Positions 8,901 to 16,219 of a stretch of 64,000 nt of DNA are shown piece by piece. Made by a program: the position numbers and the translations under genes. Position 1 is the stretch's first letter. The number at the start of each line of letters is the position of its first letter. The stretch is taken from NCBI RefSeq assembly GCF_000787375.1, contig NZ_JRJU01000001.1, forward strand, positions 62,001-126,000, written 5' to 3'. The DNA is from Halalkalibacter okhensis (lineage in GTDB: Bacteria; Bacillota; Bacilli; Bacillales; Bacillaceae_D). The notes under the pieces are model-generated. The model was given only the letters and a program-made list of their open reading frames with translations. It was not told where the DNA came from and did not search any database.

Positions 8901-9436
8901 CGACCATGTAAGGCTTCATGTATAGAACGCAGATGCGTAGAGGTCGCTTCTAGTCGCTTATTCGCTAATGCTTGAACGGATTGCAGGCGTCGTTTTGAAT
9001 CGCCTTCGTTTAAAAACTTTTGTAAATCTCTAACAGCTTCCTTTGATAAGGCTCCCCCTTTATCAAGTATTGTAGTAGCAGCCTGCCTTAACTCAGGAGT
9101 TGGCTGTTGAATTCCTAATTGACGTAATGTTTGATTAACACCTTGCTGACGTCCCGGCTCTTGATTTCGAGAGTCTTGAGTCCCTCTCACACCCTCATCA
9201 TGAATCACCTTTACATGAATGCGATCTGCTTCTGAACCAAGTACCTGGACCGTTGTTCGTTCACCTTTCGGCATGGCACCTTCAAACTTAGCTACCATCT
9301 CTCTTCCCCTAACAGAAAGCAATGCTTCATGATTCCCTTTTTGTTCTTTCACGGTAACCCGATACACGTCACCCTCTCTGAGTTGCATCGCTCGTTCCGA
9401 TTGCTGTGTTGTATGTAAAGGTGGTTGAATCTGCAT
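5927..9436 (-). CDS. ylqG: giant FliK-like / YlqG protein with tandem 250-residue repeats
   Basis: A 1169-residue, Gln/Arg/Glu-rich protein with no membrane segment. The N-terminal ~80 residues (EGDVYRVTVKEQKG, KGERTTVQVLGSEADRIHV) look like the beta-rich head of YlqG-type proteins. Residues ~221-470 and ~471-700 are two tandem copies of one helical module; each starts RQDVQ-ART and contains VSRDQ-QLERV. A coiled-coil-rich region follows. The C-terminus (LPMLLEDKVENLQVFVNSR to LSEIGYSINGINF, ~1020-1130) resembles the FliK hook-length-control C-terminal domain. It overlaps ylqH (ATGA) and is far longer than typical YlqG as I recall it. A function in flagellar or related export length control is inference. 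Confidence 0.8.
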   Translation of the reverse strand: MQIQPPLHTTQQSERAMQLREGDVYRVTVKEQKGNHEALLSVRGREMVAKFEGAMPKGERTTVQVLGSEADRIHVKVIHDEGVRGTQDSRNQEPGRQQGVNQTLRQLGIQQPTPELRQAATTILDKGGALSKEAVRDLQKFLNEGDSKRRLQSVQALANKRLEATSTHLRSIHEALHGRPVHNVLTDLAKEIDRDFKVEPVARERIERQNQTLNSSIREVRQDVQTARTVEQVSEQIERRLIQNNRVSRDQADQLERVVQQARSDVTRGREGAGLERIVRTLNQMERDVRGPQERGQVTEIPAGNRSQVADQIAQTRNEIQRESVQKATDRVLQLANLVQKDPEFSKAIERVLAEVRKADRVMTDRISQALLQVERITKNPAERQALRDIRMSLEQQGLTQATRERVETIRGEARTPVHEQLIREIRQANQVQQVSNDRLVRAINSIESQVQRVHVEQPTQTGAPIDREGRQDVQGARTVQQASGQIEGRLTQNERVSRDQVGQLERVAQQVRSDAAGGTQNRGQAQSNEGNGSRIVDQIAQVRNEIPRESIQRAADRVQQLTHDPQIDRETSRTVNRALTESRQLDRISHDRMNAALQQTEHSIKNEERRQALLEVRQQLAQGGLSHSVNEKVEMIIRQIANSDVQISQQLSKTLLQANQLQNVAHDRLQQSLNAMEQSIPSKQRSDAILQVSNLGEVAKEAETALQREASLERAIKKVHSLLSGHQALTKEEQNKFRQSINEANELQQQGRELKSRQEVANAIEDIKQINQIRQQEITTYTQNEGLQTSVDLSSKSIAVTTVTEKMAEMASDFKKLQRDITRNLDLINRQIEQFRSQAHPQAKPLLETTIKNLDNAILKSEMMLLTDMKTERQLMQASSQLAEAKKLLTQGKHHEANEIVRDVKQQVERLQFQPSETKVKLYTAANEQVLREWQSPNQSFGSKYAETVRGPIQEGSPRAMFEMIRNAGLNRDSEIAMQLASGREQHEASDRNLKSILMQLARGEEEGTRVQQLASQALSNITGQQLLSRSDQQNNLQSLYFQLPMLLEDKVENLQVFVNSRNEGEQVDWENCSLYFLMETPKMGEIGIAVSAAKGHLSVTLKNDKGDFEQKMTPLVEMAVAKLSEIGYSINGINFSKLSKGEELIKKEERETSQQPVFGEKGFDYKI

Positions 9437-9499
9437 CCTCTCACGCTCCGCTCATCTTCATTCTACTTTTATTATCGGTTGCATTTGAGAGAATCTTTA

Positions 9500-10687
9500 C
9501 TACTGTTCCTCTTCTTCTTTTTTCCAACCTCTTTGAACAACGCCTTCACCAAACCGCTCACGTAATTGATTTATTGTCTCATTTATTTCTTCTTTTTTGA
9601 TCTCCTCTGTGTAAGTAAATAAGTCCAGTTGTTTGTACGCATGCTGTTTTTCAAGTAAATCATAAGTACTTATCCCTAATAACCGGATCGCATTTCCGTT
9701 CCATGCTTTCTCTACAAGCGCCTTTGCCTCTTTCATTAAGTCTTCGTGAGATTGAACCGGGTTTACAAGTTTATGACTTCTCGTAATCATTTTCCAATCA
9801 TAATATCGAATCGTGATTTGCACTCCTCTAGCAAACATGTCTTTTTTCCGCAATCTTTGGTGTACCCGTTTAGCAAGGTCATCCAAGGTCGCTCTTATTA
9901 CTTGTATGTTTTTTGTATCTTTACGTAATGTTGTTGAATGCCCTATTGATTTATATTCAGAATAAGCATGAGGGTTAACAATTCTGCAATCATTTCCGTT
10001 TGCTCTTTCTTTTAACTCTAACCCTCGCTCCCCAAATTTTTTCGAAATTAATTCTTTTGGGGCCAATGCTAAGTGACCGATCGTCAGAATGTCTACTTTC
10101 TTCCACTTTTCTACTGTTCTTTTCCCAATTCCGTGCATCTCTTCTATTGGTAGTGGCCATAACTTCTGCTTAATGTCGCGTTTTCGTAGTATTGTAATCC
10201 CATTTGGCTTTTGCATGTCACTAGCCATCTTAGCTAAAAATTTATTCGGTGCAATTCCAATGCTACAAGGAAGGTCCAGCTCTGTTAACACACGTTTTTG
10301 CATATCTTTAGCTAGTTGAATTGGATCTTGTTTATGTAAATATGTCGTTAAATCTAAGTACCCTTCATCAATAGATACTTGTTCAACAAGAGGAGTATAG
10401 GTAAAAAGAAGCTCAAAAAGAGCTTTCGAAGCTGCGCGATACCGATCACCATTTGGTCTAAGAATAATAAGACTAGGACATAACTTTTTTGCTTGCCAAA
10501 TTGGCATCGTTGTTTTCACCCCTTTAGCTCTTGCTTCATAACTACTTGTTATAATAATACCTCGGCGCTCTTCTGGATTTCCGGCAATAGCAACTGGTTT
10601 TCCTACTAATGAGCGGTTATAGGCAATTTCCACCGAAGCAAAAAAACTATTCATATCCAAATGAAATATCAAACGAGCACGATTCAT
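9500..10687 (-). CDS. dinB: Y-family DNA polymerase IV
   Basis: A 395-residue translesion polymerase. Visible signatures are the palm metal motif FHLDMNSFFASVE near residue 8, the YEARAKGVKTTMP finger segment, the catalytic VSIDEGYLDLT near residue 103, helix-hairpin-helix-like MHGIGKRTVEKWK, and a little-finger domain (KSIGHSTTLRKDTKN). It would copy past damaged bases in the cytoplasm with low fidelity. It corresponds in context to B. subtilis yqjH, which also lies near yqjE. No PCNA-like beta-clamp motif is certain, although QLDLFTYTEE near the C-terminus is a good candidate clamp-binding peptide. It is separated from ylqG by 63 bases. Confidence 0.93.
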   Translation of the reverse strand: MNRARLIFHLDMNSFFASVEIAYNRSLVGKPVAIAGNPEERRGIIITSSYEARAKGVKTTMPIWQAKKLCPSLIILRPNGDRYRAASKALFELLFTYTPLVEQVSIDEGYLDLTTYLHKQDPIQLAKDMQKRVLTELDLPCSIGIAPNKFLAKMASDMQKPNGITILRKRDIKQKLWPLPIEEMHGIGKRTVEKWKKVDILTIGHLALAPKELISKKFGERGLELKERANGNDCRIVNPHAYSEYKSIGHSTTLRKDTKNIQVIRATLDDLAKRVHQRLRKKDMFARGVQITIRYYDWKMITRSHKLVNPVQSHEDLMKEAKALVEKAWNGNAIRLLGISTYDLLEKQHAYKQLDLFTYTEEIKKEEINETINQLRERFGEGVVQRGWKKEEEEQ

Positions 10688-10814
10688 CTACCTGACCTCC
10701 TTACCCTCATTATACGAAAATACGTTCGTCTTTACAAAAAAAGCCCATAGTTGCAAGACGAATCAGATTACGGTAAAGTTTTAACTACCAATTAGTAGGA
10801 GGGAGTAATAAGTT

Positions 10815-11015
10815 ATGAAGAAAAAGAATTCTAATAATCAATCACGCCACTCTGATCTTCTTCAAAACATACTACTCCTTGAAAACATCACTCGTAGAGA
10901 AAAAAGAAGATCACCAACTATAGCTGAACTAGCAACCCTTGTTGGTGACTCAGAAGAACATATATTAGAATGCTTAGAGCTCGGCAGATCCACTTCACCC
11001 ACCAATATCCATTAA
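10815..11015 (+). CDS. miniprotein resembling sigma-70 region 3 only
   Basis: A 66-residue protein with a very strong AGGAGGGAG ribosome binding site before the ATG. Residues ~31-60 (RREKRRSPTIAELATLVGD, then SEEHILECLELGRS) closely resemble region 3 of SigB/SigF/SigG-type sigma factors, where the motif is RSP-I-EIA-L-VSEEEVLE-MGKS. Regions 1, 2 and 4 are missing, so it cannot act as a whole sigma factor. It could be a remnant, a stand-alone DNA- or anti-sigma-binding domain, or a decoy; all three are inference. It is monocistronic, convergent with yqjE across a terminator. Confidence 0.65.
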   Translation: MKKKNSNNQSRHSDLLQNILLLENITRREKRRSPTIAELATLVGDSEEHILECLELGRSTSPTNIH

Positions 11016-11042
11016 TTTATCTAATAAACCCTTCCTTTTCCA

Positions 11043-11077
11043 TAAAAAACGGGATGTCCTAAGTTTTAGAACATCCC
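11043..11077 (-). terminator. terminator after yqjE
   Basis: Arms GGGATGT (11051-11057) and ACATCCC (11071-11077) form a perfect stem. On the minus strand it is followed by GTTTTTT, and it lies 12 bases beyond the yqjE stop. Confidence 0.8.
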
Positions 11078-11088
11078 CCTGCACTAAA

Positions 11089-12210
11089 TTATTTCACCGA
11101 TACTTCTTTAATCACTGCAACTACAGCCTCTGAAAGCTTAACGAGTTCAGAAATCGGCATACGTTCGTTTTTCGTATGAATTTCCTCATAGCCTACAGCT
11201 AAGTTTACAGTCGGTATCCCATGTCCTGCAAAAATATTAGCATCACTGCCTCCCCCACTTTGAAGCAGCTTTGGTGTACGACCAATTTGTAACATCGCTT
11301 TTTTGGCCACTTCAACGACCTCGTCGCCATCTCCAAGCTTAAACCCTGGATACATAATCTCAACCTCTACTTCAGCCGATGTGCCCATCTCTTTGGCAGT
11401 AGCTTCAAAAGCTTCTTTCATCTTTTCAACTTGTGCTTCCATTTTCTCGGCAATTAACGAACGCGCTTCAGCCAAAATAGCTACGTGGTCACAAACGATG
11501 TTCGTTTGTGTTCCGCCTTCAAAACGGCCAATGTTTGCCGTCGTATCCTCATCAATACGTCCAAGAGGCATATTTGAAATTGCTTTTGCAGCTACAGTTA
11601 TTGCAGAAATTCCCTTCTCCGGAGCTACACCTGCATGAGCTGTTTTTCCAAGAACTGTCGCCTTTACCTTTGCTTGAGTAGGCGCAGCAACAATGATATC
11701 GCCAACAGGACCGTCACTATCTAAAGCAAACCCGTACTTCGCTTTTAAAAGGGCAGGATCTAGAACTTTAGCACCATTTAAGCCCGATTCTTCCCCGACT
11801 GTTATAATAAATTGAATCGTACCATGCTCTATTTCTTCTTCTTTGAGTACACGAATTGCTTCAAACATAGCTGCAATACCAGCTTTATCATCTGCCCCTA
11901 GAATGGTCGTTCCATCTGTCACAACATAGCCGTCTTGAATAGATGGCTTTACACCATTCCCAGGTACAACGGTATCCATATGTGAAGTAAAATAAATTGT
12001 TTCGACACCTTCTTTCGTTCCCTCAAGAGTACAAATTAAATTCCCTGCTGCATGTTCTGTTTTACTAGCCGCATCATCCTCAACAACAGACACTCCTAAG
12101 TCTTCAAACTTCTTTTTCAAAATTGGGGCTATAATGTCCTCGTGCTTTGTCTCTGAATCAATTTGTACAAGTTCTAGAAACTCATCTACTAAACGTTGTT
12201 CATTTACCAT
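11089..12210 (-). CDS. yqjE: M20-family metallopeptidase, PepT-like (YqjE)
   Basis: A 373-residue cytoplasmic zinc peptidase. Metal and catalytic motifs are present: FTSHMDTVVPG near residue 75, the bridging aspartate in LGADDKAG near 105, the catalytic glutamates in GEESGLNG near 138, and a C-terminal SGGGSDANIF metal motif followed by HTKNE. The dimerisation domain sits between (KTAHAGVAPEKGI). The family removes N-terminal residues from short peptides or acts as a deacylase; the substrate of YqjE itself is not known. Its position near the epimerase and dinB matches the B. subtilis yqj region. It has a GGAGG ribosome binding site and its own terminator. Confidence 0.88.
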   Translation of the reverse strand: MVNEQRLVDEFLELVQIDSETKHEDIIAPILKKKFEDLGVSVVEDDAASKTEHAAGNLICTLEGTKEGVETIYFTSHMDTVVPGNGVKPSIQDGYVVTDGTTILGADDKAGIAAMFEAIRVLKEEEIEHGTIQFIITVGEESGLNGAKVLDPALLKAKYGFALDSDGPVGDIIVAAPTQAKVKATVLGKTAHAGVAPEKGISAITVAAKAISNMPLGRIDEDTTANIGRFEGGTQTNIVCDHVAILAEARSLIAEKMEAQVEKMKEAFEATAKEMGTSAEVEVEIMYPGFKLGDGDEVVEVAKKAMLQIGRTPKLLQSGGGSDANIFAGHGIPTVNLAVGYEEIHTKNERMPISELVKLSEAVVAVIKEVSVK

Positions 12211-12317
12211 ATGTATATTCCTCCATTTTCAATTAAGAGCAAAGGGCAGAGTGTGGGTTGAAACTCCTCCTCTTTGTAAGCTCTACTAAAGTCAATCGTT
12301 AAAAAGGGACCCCCTAT

Positions 12318-12380
12318 TTACGACCTATATAAATGGTACCGTTGTCTTTCATAAAGCGCAAGTTCTACAACAAGCTCCAT
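12318..12380 (-). CDS. possible 20-codon ORF coupled to the epimerase gene
   Basis: The ATG at 12378-12380 overlaps the epimerase stop codon as TAATG, and a short frame encodes 20 residues (MELVVELALYERQRYHLYRS). The sequence is amphipathic and unlike random AT-rich DNA, but it is too short to judge. It might be a leader-size peptide or the remnant of the carboxylase gene that often follows this epimerase. Low confidence. Confidence 0.25.
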   Translation of the reverse strand: MELVVELALYERQRYHLYRS

Positions 12381-12793
12381 TACATCTTCTCGCAAAATTC
12401 ATATAAAACACCATTTGTTGATTTCGGATGTAAAAAGGCTACTTTTGCTCCACCAGCACCCTCAACCGGTGTTTCATGAATCATTTCTATCCCATTTTTT
12501 ATAATATCTGCTATTCGAGATTTAATATCGGTCACACCTAAAGCTACATGATGAACACCCTCTCCTCGCTTAGCAATAAATTTTGCAATCGGACTATCCT
12601 TGGATAATGGTTCAAGTAATTCTATCTTTGATTGTCCAATTGCTAAAAAAGCAACCTTCACACCTTGAGATGGGACTTCTTCTATTCCGAGCAACGGTAA
12701 TTGCAGATGGTCTTTATAAAAAGGTAGTACTTGATCAATTGAATGAACGGCGATTCCAATATGGTCAATTCTCTCTGGCCTATTCATGGTCAA
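12380..12793 (-). CDS. mce: methylmalonyl-CoA epimerase (VOC fold)
   Basis: A protein of about 137 residues with two VOC half-domains: RIDHIGIAVHSIDQVLPFYK at the start and GVHHVALGVTDIKSRI in the middle. Metal-binding His and Glu residues are visible (DHIGIAV, IELLEP, HHVALGV, LYEFCEK). It would interconvert (R)- and (S)-methylmalonyl-CoA in propionate or branched-chain degradation, as for B. subtilis YqjC. I place the start at the TTG at 12791-12793 because AGGAG lies seven bases upstream; an ATG two codons later is the alternative. The carboxylase partner usually found next to it (yqjD) is missing between this gene and yqjE. Confidence 0.87.
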   Translation of the reverse strand: MTMNRPERIDHIGIAVHSIDQVLPFYKDHLQLPLLGIEEVPSQGVKVAFLAIGQSKIELLEPLSKDSPIAKFIAKRGEGVHHVALGVTDIKSRIADIIKNGIEMIHETPVEGAGGAKVAFLHPKSTNGVLYEFCEKM

Positions 12794-12943
12794 ACTATCA
12801 CTCCTAAAACATCGTTTCATTTTTATTCTTTATTCAATTTAAGATTCCTTCTTTTATCTGGTATTTCTAGATTCCTCTTAGTCCAAAAACGTATAAGAGG
12901 ATAAAATAGAACAAGGTATTGGTATTGAAGAGGAGGGTTTCAC

Positions 12944-13033
12944 ATGCCACGTAAATTTCAAAAAGCTATTATTTATATTATGATTGTAACTATGGTTCTT
13001 GGTACCCTTTTAATGGGTGTATCTTTTTTCTAA
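12944..13033 (+). CDS. Prli42-like stressosome membrane miniprotein
   Basis: A 29-residue single-span membrane peptide: MPRKFQKAIIYIM, then a hydrophobic helix ending LLMGVSFF. The basic N-terminus followed by one transmembrane helix matches the Prli42 miniproteins of Firmicutes, which in Listeria anchor the stressosome to the membrane (established for Listeria; inferred here). A GGAGGG ribosome binding site lies five to six bases before the ATG. It is flanked by the epimerase gene (divergent) and a strong bidirectional terminator. It falls below the size cut-off of most gene finders. Confidence 0.75.
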   Translation: MPRKFQKAIIYIMIVTMVLGTLLMGVSFF

Positions 13034-13064
13034 ACAAAACGATAAAGCAAGCTCATTATAATGA

Positions 13065-13107
13065 AAAGGAAAGCACCTGGTATATACATTACCAGGTGCT
13101 TTCCTTT
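13065..13107. terminator. perfect 17-bp bidirectional terminator overlapping the ldt stop
   Basis: Arms 13065-13081 and 13091-13107 are perfectly complementary, with a nine-base loop. The right arm encodes the last residues (KESTW region) and lies at the stop codon of the convergent L,D-transpeptidase gene, so coding and terminator sequence are shared. Confidence 0.8.
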
Positions 13108-13613
13108 ATGGCTCCAAACTCTTTTGCTATTTCAATATATGGTTCATCTTGATCGGTTATATATATTTTTGTCCCTAAAGGAATCCCATCAAATATCTCC
13201 TCAACAATTTGGTTTGGCAATCGAATGCAGCCTGCTGTAATGGAATAGCCAATAGAGTCAGGACGATTTGTTCCATGGATCCCGAACGTTCTACCGTCTG
13301 TATCATTTGCATCAAAGCCTATCCACCTGGAACCAAGTGGATTAGTTTTATCTCCACCTGGGATATCTTTCTTCCGATAATAAGGATCTTTTGCCTTCAC
13401 AATAATGGTAAAGGTACCAAGTGGGGTCTCATCCCCTGTTTTACCGGTCGCAACTTTATACACTTCTTCCACTTTTCCATCGTGAATATAGGCAAGTTCA
13501 TTCTTTTTGACATTTACGATAAGAAACGGATCTCCTACGATTGGATTTTCTCCAATTGGCCAAATCGGAGAAGCAAGTAAGAAAAATAACATTGCAAGAA
13601 GCGAGAGTCTCAT
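13089..13613 (-). CDS. L,D-transpeptidase (YkuD domain), secreted
   Basis: A 174-residue exported protein with an N-terminal signal peptide (SLLAMLFFLLASPIWP). The YkuD domain starts at residue ~29 (FLIVNVKKNELAYIHDGK) and carries the catalytic motif HGTNRPDS (His113) and SITAGCIRLPN (Cys129). Such enzymes cross-link or modify peptidoglycan through meso-diaminopimelate using a cysteine acyl intermediate. Unlike B. subtilis YkuD, there is no LysM domain, so the protein is a bare catalytic domain. It lies beside yqjA. The C-terminal codons form one arm of a terminator. Confidence 0.9.
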   Translation of the reverse strand: MRLSLLAMLFFLLASPIWPIGENPIVGDPFLIVNVKKNELAYIHDGKVEEVYKVATGKTGDETPLGTFTIIVKAKDPYYRKKDIPGGDKTNPLGSRWIGFDANDTDGRTFGIHGTNRPDSIGYSITAGCIRLPNQIVEEIFDGIPLGTKIYITDQDEPYIEIAKEFGAIKESTW

Positions 13614-13672
13614 TCATAATCCTCCCTTTACTTTTAGCAATTGTGCTCATCATATTTTTGATTAGTTTCTCA

Positions 13673-14641
13673 CTACAACTTCTTTTTATCCGCATGATTC
13701 CATAAACGATCCTTTATATGCAAATATTCCTCAAGTTCATGTAAGATATAAACGAGAGAAGACCTGACTTCAAACTCCTCTCGCGTTTTTGGAAGTGGCA
13801 TTTCTTCAAATCCAGCTCTCATCAAACGAATTCTTTCCAAGAAATAGGGGACTCTGTTAGCAGGACTGACAGACTGACTAAGTTCATCCATAAAATCGGC
13901 TACCGTCTCACTTTGAGAAACTGTTTGATGAATTTGTGATACAAATGGCATCAACCGTTCGATGATTTCAAATTGTTTCTCGCGCATCTTAAAGTAATAA
14001 TAGTATTGATCATCATATCGCAAGATGTGATTATGAATATTTTTCAATGCAAGGTTCTTTCCTTGCTGTAGTAGCTCAATTGTTTCTGGTATTTCTTTCC
14101 CGTCCCAATCACTTTCTCCATATCGTAAATAAACGGATAATTCATGAAGAATGGTCTTAAAATGCTCCTCAATCTCTTTATGATACATTCTTAAAGCTTG
14201 ATCACTATTTGGCATATAGAGATTCATTAACAAAGCAACTCCAACCCCAATAACAATGATCAACAGTTCATTGAAAATCAACGCCAATGACATGTTGCCC
14301 ACTGTATAAAGATGAAGAATAATGACTGAGCTAGTAGCAATGCCTGCATTCATTCTTAATCGTACAACAATTGGAATGAATACGATCATAATTAAGGTTA
14401 GCGTCCATGGGTGATAACCGATCACCTCAAATAAAACACCACTTATCATCATCCCAATTAAACACGAAACGACACGAGCCCAAGATACCTTAAGTGAATC
14501 TCTTCTCGTTACAGAAATACAAAGAATCGTAATAATAGCAGCAGATCCGTAAAAATCTAAATGAAGTCCTTGAGCAATTGCAACGGCAAGTCCAGCCCCT
14601 ACTGCTGTTTTTAAGGTACGATAGCCAATTCTAAATGACAT
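13673..14641 (-). CDS. yqjA: FUSC/aromatic acid exporter family membrane protein (YqjA)
   Basis: A 322-residue membrane protein. The first ~150 residues contain about five hydrophobic segments (TAVGAGLAVAIAQG, AAIITILCISVTRRDSLK, IGMMISGVLFEVIGYHPW). The rest is a soluble, helical cytoplasmic domain with a conserved YFLERIRLMRAGFEEMP near the end. The layout matches DUF939/ArAE proteins such as B. subtilis YqjA. The transported substrate is unknown; relatives export aromatic acids. It sits between the L,D-transpeptidase and the art transporter genes, as in the B. subtilis yqi/yqj region. Confidence 0.83.
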   Translation of the reverse strand: MSFRIGYRTLKTAVGAGLAVAIAQGLHLDFYGSAAIITILCISVTRRDSLKVSWARVVSCLIGMMISGVLFEVIGYHPWTLTLIMIVFIPIVVRLRMNAGIATSSVIILHLYTVGNMSLALIFNELLIIVIGVGVALLMNLYMPNSDQALRMYHKEIEEHFKTILHELSVYLRYGESDWDGKEIPETIELLQQGKNLALKNIHNHILRYDDQYYYYFKMREKQFEIIERLMPFVSQIHQTVSQSETVADFMDELSQSVSPANRVPYFLERIRLMRAGFEEMPLPKTREEFEVRSSLVYILHELEEYLHIKDRLWNHADKKKL

Positions 14642-14722
14642 GAGTTCCCTCTCTTATGTACAATTTATTTTTAAGTCATTTTACCATATATGTCATCTTT
14701 ATATGATGTCCTTCATGAAAAG

Positions 14723-14749
14723 AAAAAAACGACTACATTTTTGCAGTCG
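14723..14749 (-). terminator. terminator of the art operon
   Basis: On the minus strand, CGACT (14745-14749) and AGTCG (14730-14734) form the stem, with TTTTTTT directly after it. It lies a few bases beyond the stop of the ATPase gene. Confidence 0.8.
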
Positions 14750-14755
14750 CTTCAA

Positions 14756-15478
14756 CTATAGTACTTTTTCCAAAAACTCTCTAGCCCGATCAGAACTTGG
14801 CGCATGGAAGAATTCACTCGGCGGCGCATCTTCCATTAGTATTCCTTGATCTAAAAAGAGAACACGATCAGCAACTTCCTTAGCAAAACCCATTTCATGG
14901 GTAACAATAGCCATTGTCATCCCAGTTGTTGCTAAATCTTTCATAACCGCTAGTACTTCTTTTACCATTTCCGGGTCAAGAGCTGATGTCGGTTCATCAA
15001 ATAACATAACTTCTGGTTCCATAGCAAGTGCACGCGCTATGGCTACACGTTGTTTTTGTCCTCCCGAAAGACGACTAGGGTATTCATCACGCTTTTCAAG
15101 TAACCCTACTTTTTTAAGTAACGTTTCCGCTCTTTCTGTTGCCTCCTGCTTAGATAGTCCTTTTACAGTCATCGGTGCATATGTTAAATTGCCCAAAACC
15201 GTCATATGCGGAAACAAGTGAAAATGTTGAAATACCATTCCAATTTGTTGTCTGACACTTAGGACGTTCGTTTTTGGACTCGTTAATTCTTTCCCATCGA
15301 CATAGATTTTACCTGATGTCGGTTTTTCAAGTAAATTCATACATCTTAGAAACGTCGACTTCCCCGAACCAGAAGGACCAATTATTGCTACCACATCTCC
15401 CTTATTAATTTCGGTAGAGATGCCTTTTAAAACTTCGACTTTTCCAAAGGATTTATATAAATCGTCTACTTTAATCAC
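14756..15478 (-). CDS. artR: polar amino-acid ABC transporter ATPase (ArtR/GlnQ-like)
   Basis: An ABC ATPase of about 240 residues: Walker [11 protein letters not shown]-loop [11 protein letters not shown], signature [15 protein letters not shown], Walker [15 protein letters not shown]-loop IVTHEMGF. It would energise uptake of a polar amino acid, arginine by analogy with B. subtilis ArtPQR (YqiXYZ), which has the same neighbour yqjA. I take the GTG at 15476-15478 (giving [12 protein letters not shown], the usual family start), which overlaps the permease stop. An AAAGGAG site lies upstream. A longer start at 15499 adds seven unusual residues. Confidence 0.9.
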   Translation of the reverse strand: MIKVDDLYKSFGKVEVLKGISTEINKGDVVAIIGPSGSGKSTFLRCMNLLEKPTSGKIYVDGKELTSPKTNVLSVRQQIGMVFQHFHLFPHMTVLGNLTYAPMTVKGLSKQEATERAETLLKKVGLLEKRDEYPSRLSGGQKQRVAIARALAMEPEVMLFDEPTSALDPEMVKEVLAVMKDLATTGMTMAIVTHEMGFAKEVADRVLFLDQGILMEDAPPSEFFHAPSSDRAREFLEKVL

Positions 15479-16127
15479 TGCGCTGCAATCTCCTTTCAAT
15501 CAGTCGACCTATGATCGTCAATACCATCACAAGTAAATAGTATATCAGCCCAACAAATAAAAGTGCCTCAAAATATCGATAAATTTGTGCATTTAATACT
15601 TGAGCACGGCGCATAAGGTCCATAACACCAATAATAGAGACAATCGCTGACTCTTTTGTTAAGTTAATAAATTCATTGAATAATGCAGGCAATATATTTC
15701 GGAATGCTTGAGGTAAAATGATTCGTAACATCGTAGGACGATAGGGAATACCAAGTGCCTCTGCAGCTTCCTTTTGCCCCTTGTCTACGGCTTGAATACC
15801 TGCACGAATAATTTCAGAAACATAGGCTGCTGAGTTTAATCCAAAAGCTAATACCCCAGCCACATACGCCGAAATATCCATCCCAAACTGCGGAATTCCA
15901 AAATAAATTATTGATAATTGTAATATCAATGGTGTTCCACGGAATACTGACGTGTAAGCATCTGCAAACCAACGGAGCACTCGGAATCGACCAATTTTAA
16001 AAATGGACAAAATGATTCCTAACACTAAACCTAATACTAATGCTGCTGATACAAATTGTAACGTGACCCCGATCCCTTGTAGTAAAAAAGGGATATGGGG
16101 CACGATTTGGCTAAAATCCAAATTCAT
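15471..16127 (-). CDS. artQ: polar amino-acid ABC transporter permease
   Basis: A 218-residue permease of the HisM/GlnP type with about five membrane helices. It has the EAA loop [20 protein letters not shown] near residue 140 that docks the ATPase, and the family signature [20 protein letters not shown]. The ATG at 16125-16127 is ten bases from GGAAGG and is preferred over the TTG at 16133. The 3' end overlaps the ATPase gene. A GC-rich hairpin in the 92-base gap to the binding-protein gene may set the ratio of binding protein to permease. Confidence 0.9.
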   Translation of the reverse strand: MNLDFSQIVPHIPFLLQGIGVTLQFVSAALVLGLVLGIILSIFKIGRFRVLRWFADAYTSVFRGTPLILQLSIIYFGIPQFGMDISAYVAGVLAFGLNSAAYVSEIIRAGIQAVDKGQKEAAEALGIPYRPTMLRIILPQAFRNILPALFNEFINLTKESAIVSIIGVMDLMRRAQVLNAQIYRYFEALLFVGLIYYLLVMVLTIIGRLIERRLQRSD

Positions 16128-16172
16128 GCCCAATTATCCTTCCTATTAACATTCTTGTAAAACATAACACAT

Positions 16173-16197
16173 CCCGCGGCAAAAATTTGCGCGCGGG
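16173..16197 (-). other. GC-rich hairpin between binding-protein and permease genes
   Basis: CCCGCG/CGCGGG arms extended by GCAAA/TTTGC with one bulged base form a strong stem in otherwise AT-rich DNA. There is no U tract, so it is more likely an mRNA-stabilising or processing element than a terminator. Confidence 0.55.
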
Positions 16198-16219
16198 TGA
16201 GATTTAAATAACTTTTATT

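Noticed and set aside
5940-9400. Several open frames of 60-100 codons on the plus strand opposite ylqG
   Set aside because: They are antisense shadows of a strongly coding minus-strand gene, lack ribosome binding sites and have unnatural composition.
12318-12380. Micro-ORF as a proven gene
   Set aside because: Kept only as a low-confidence feature: the TAATG coupling is suggestive, but 20 codons give no statistical support.
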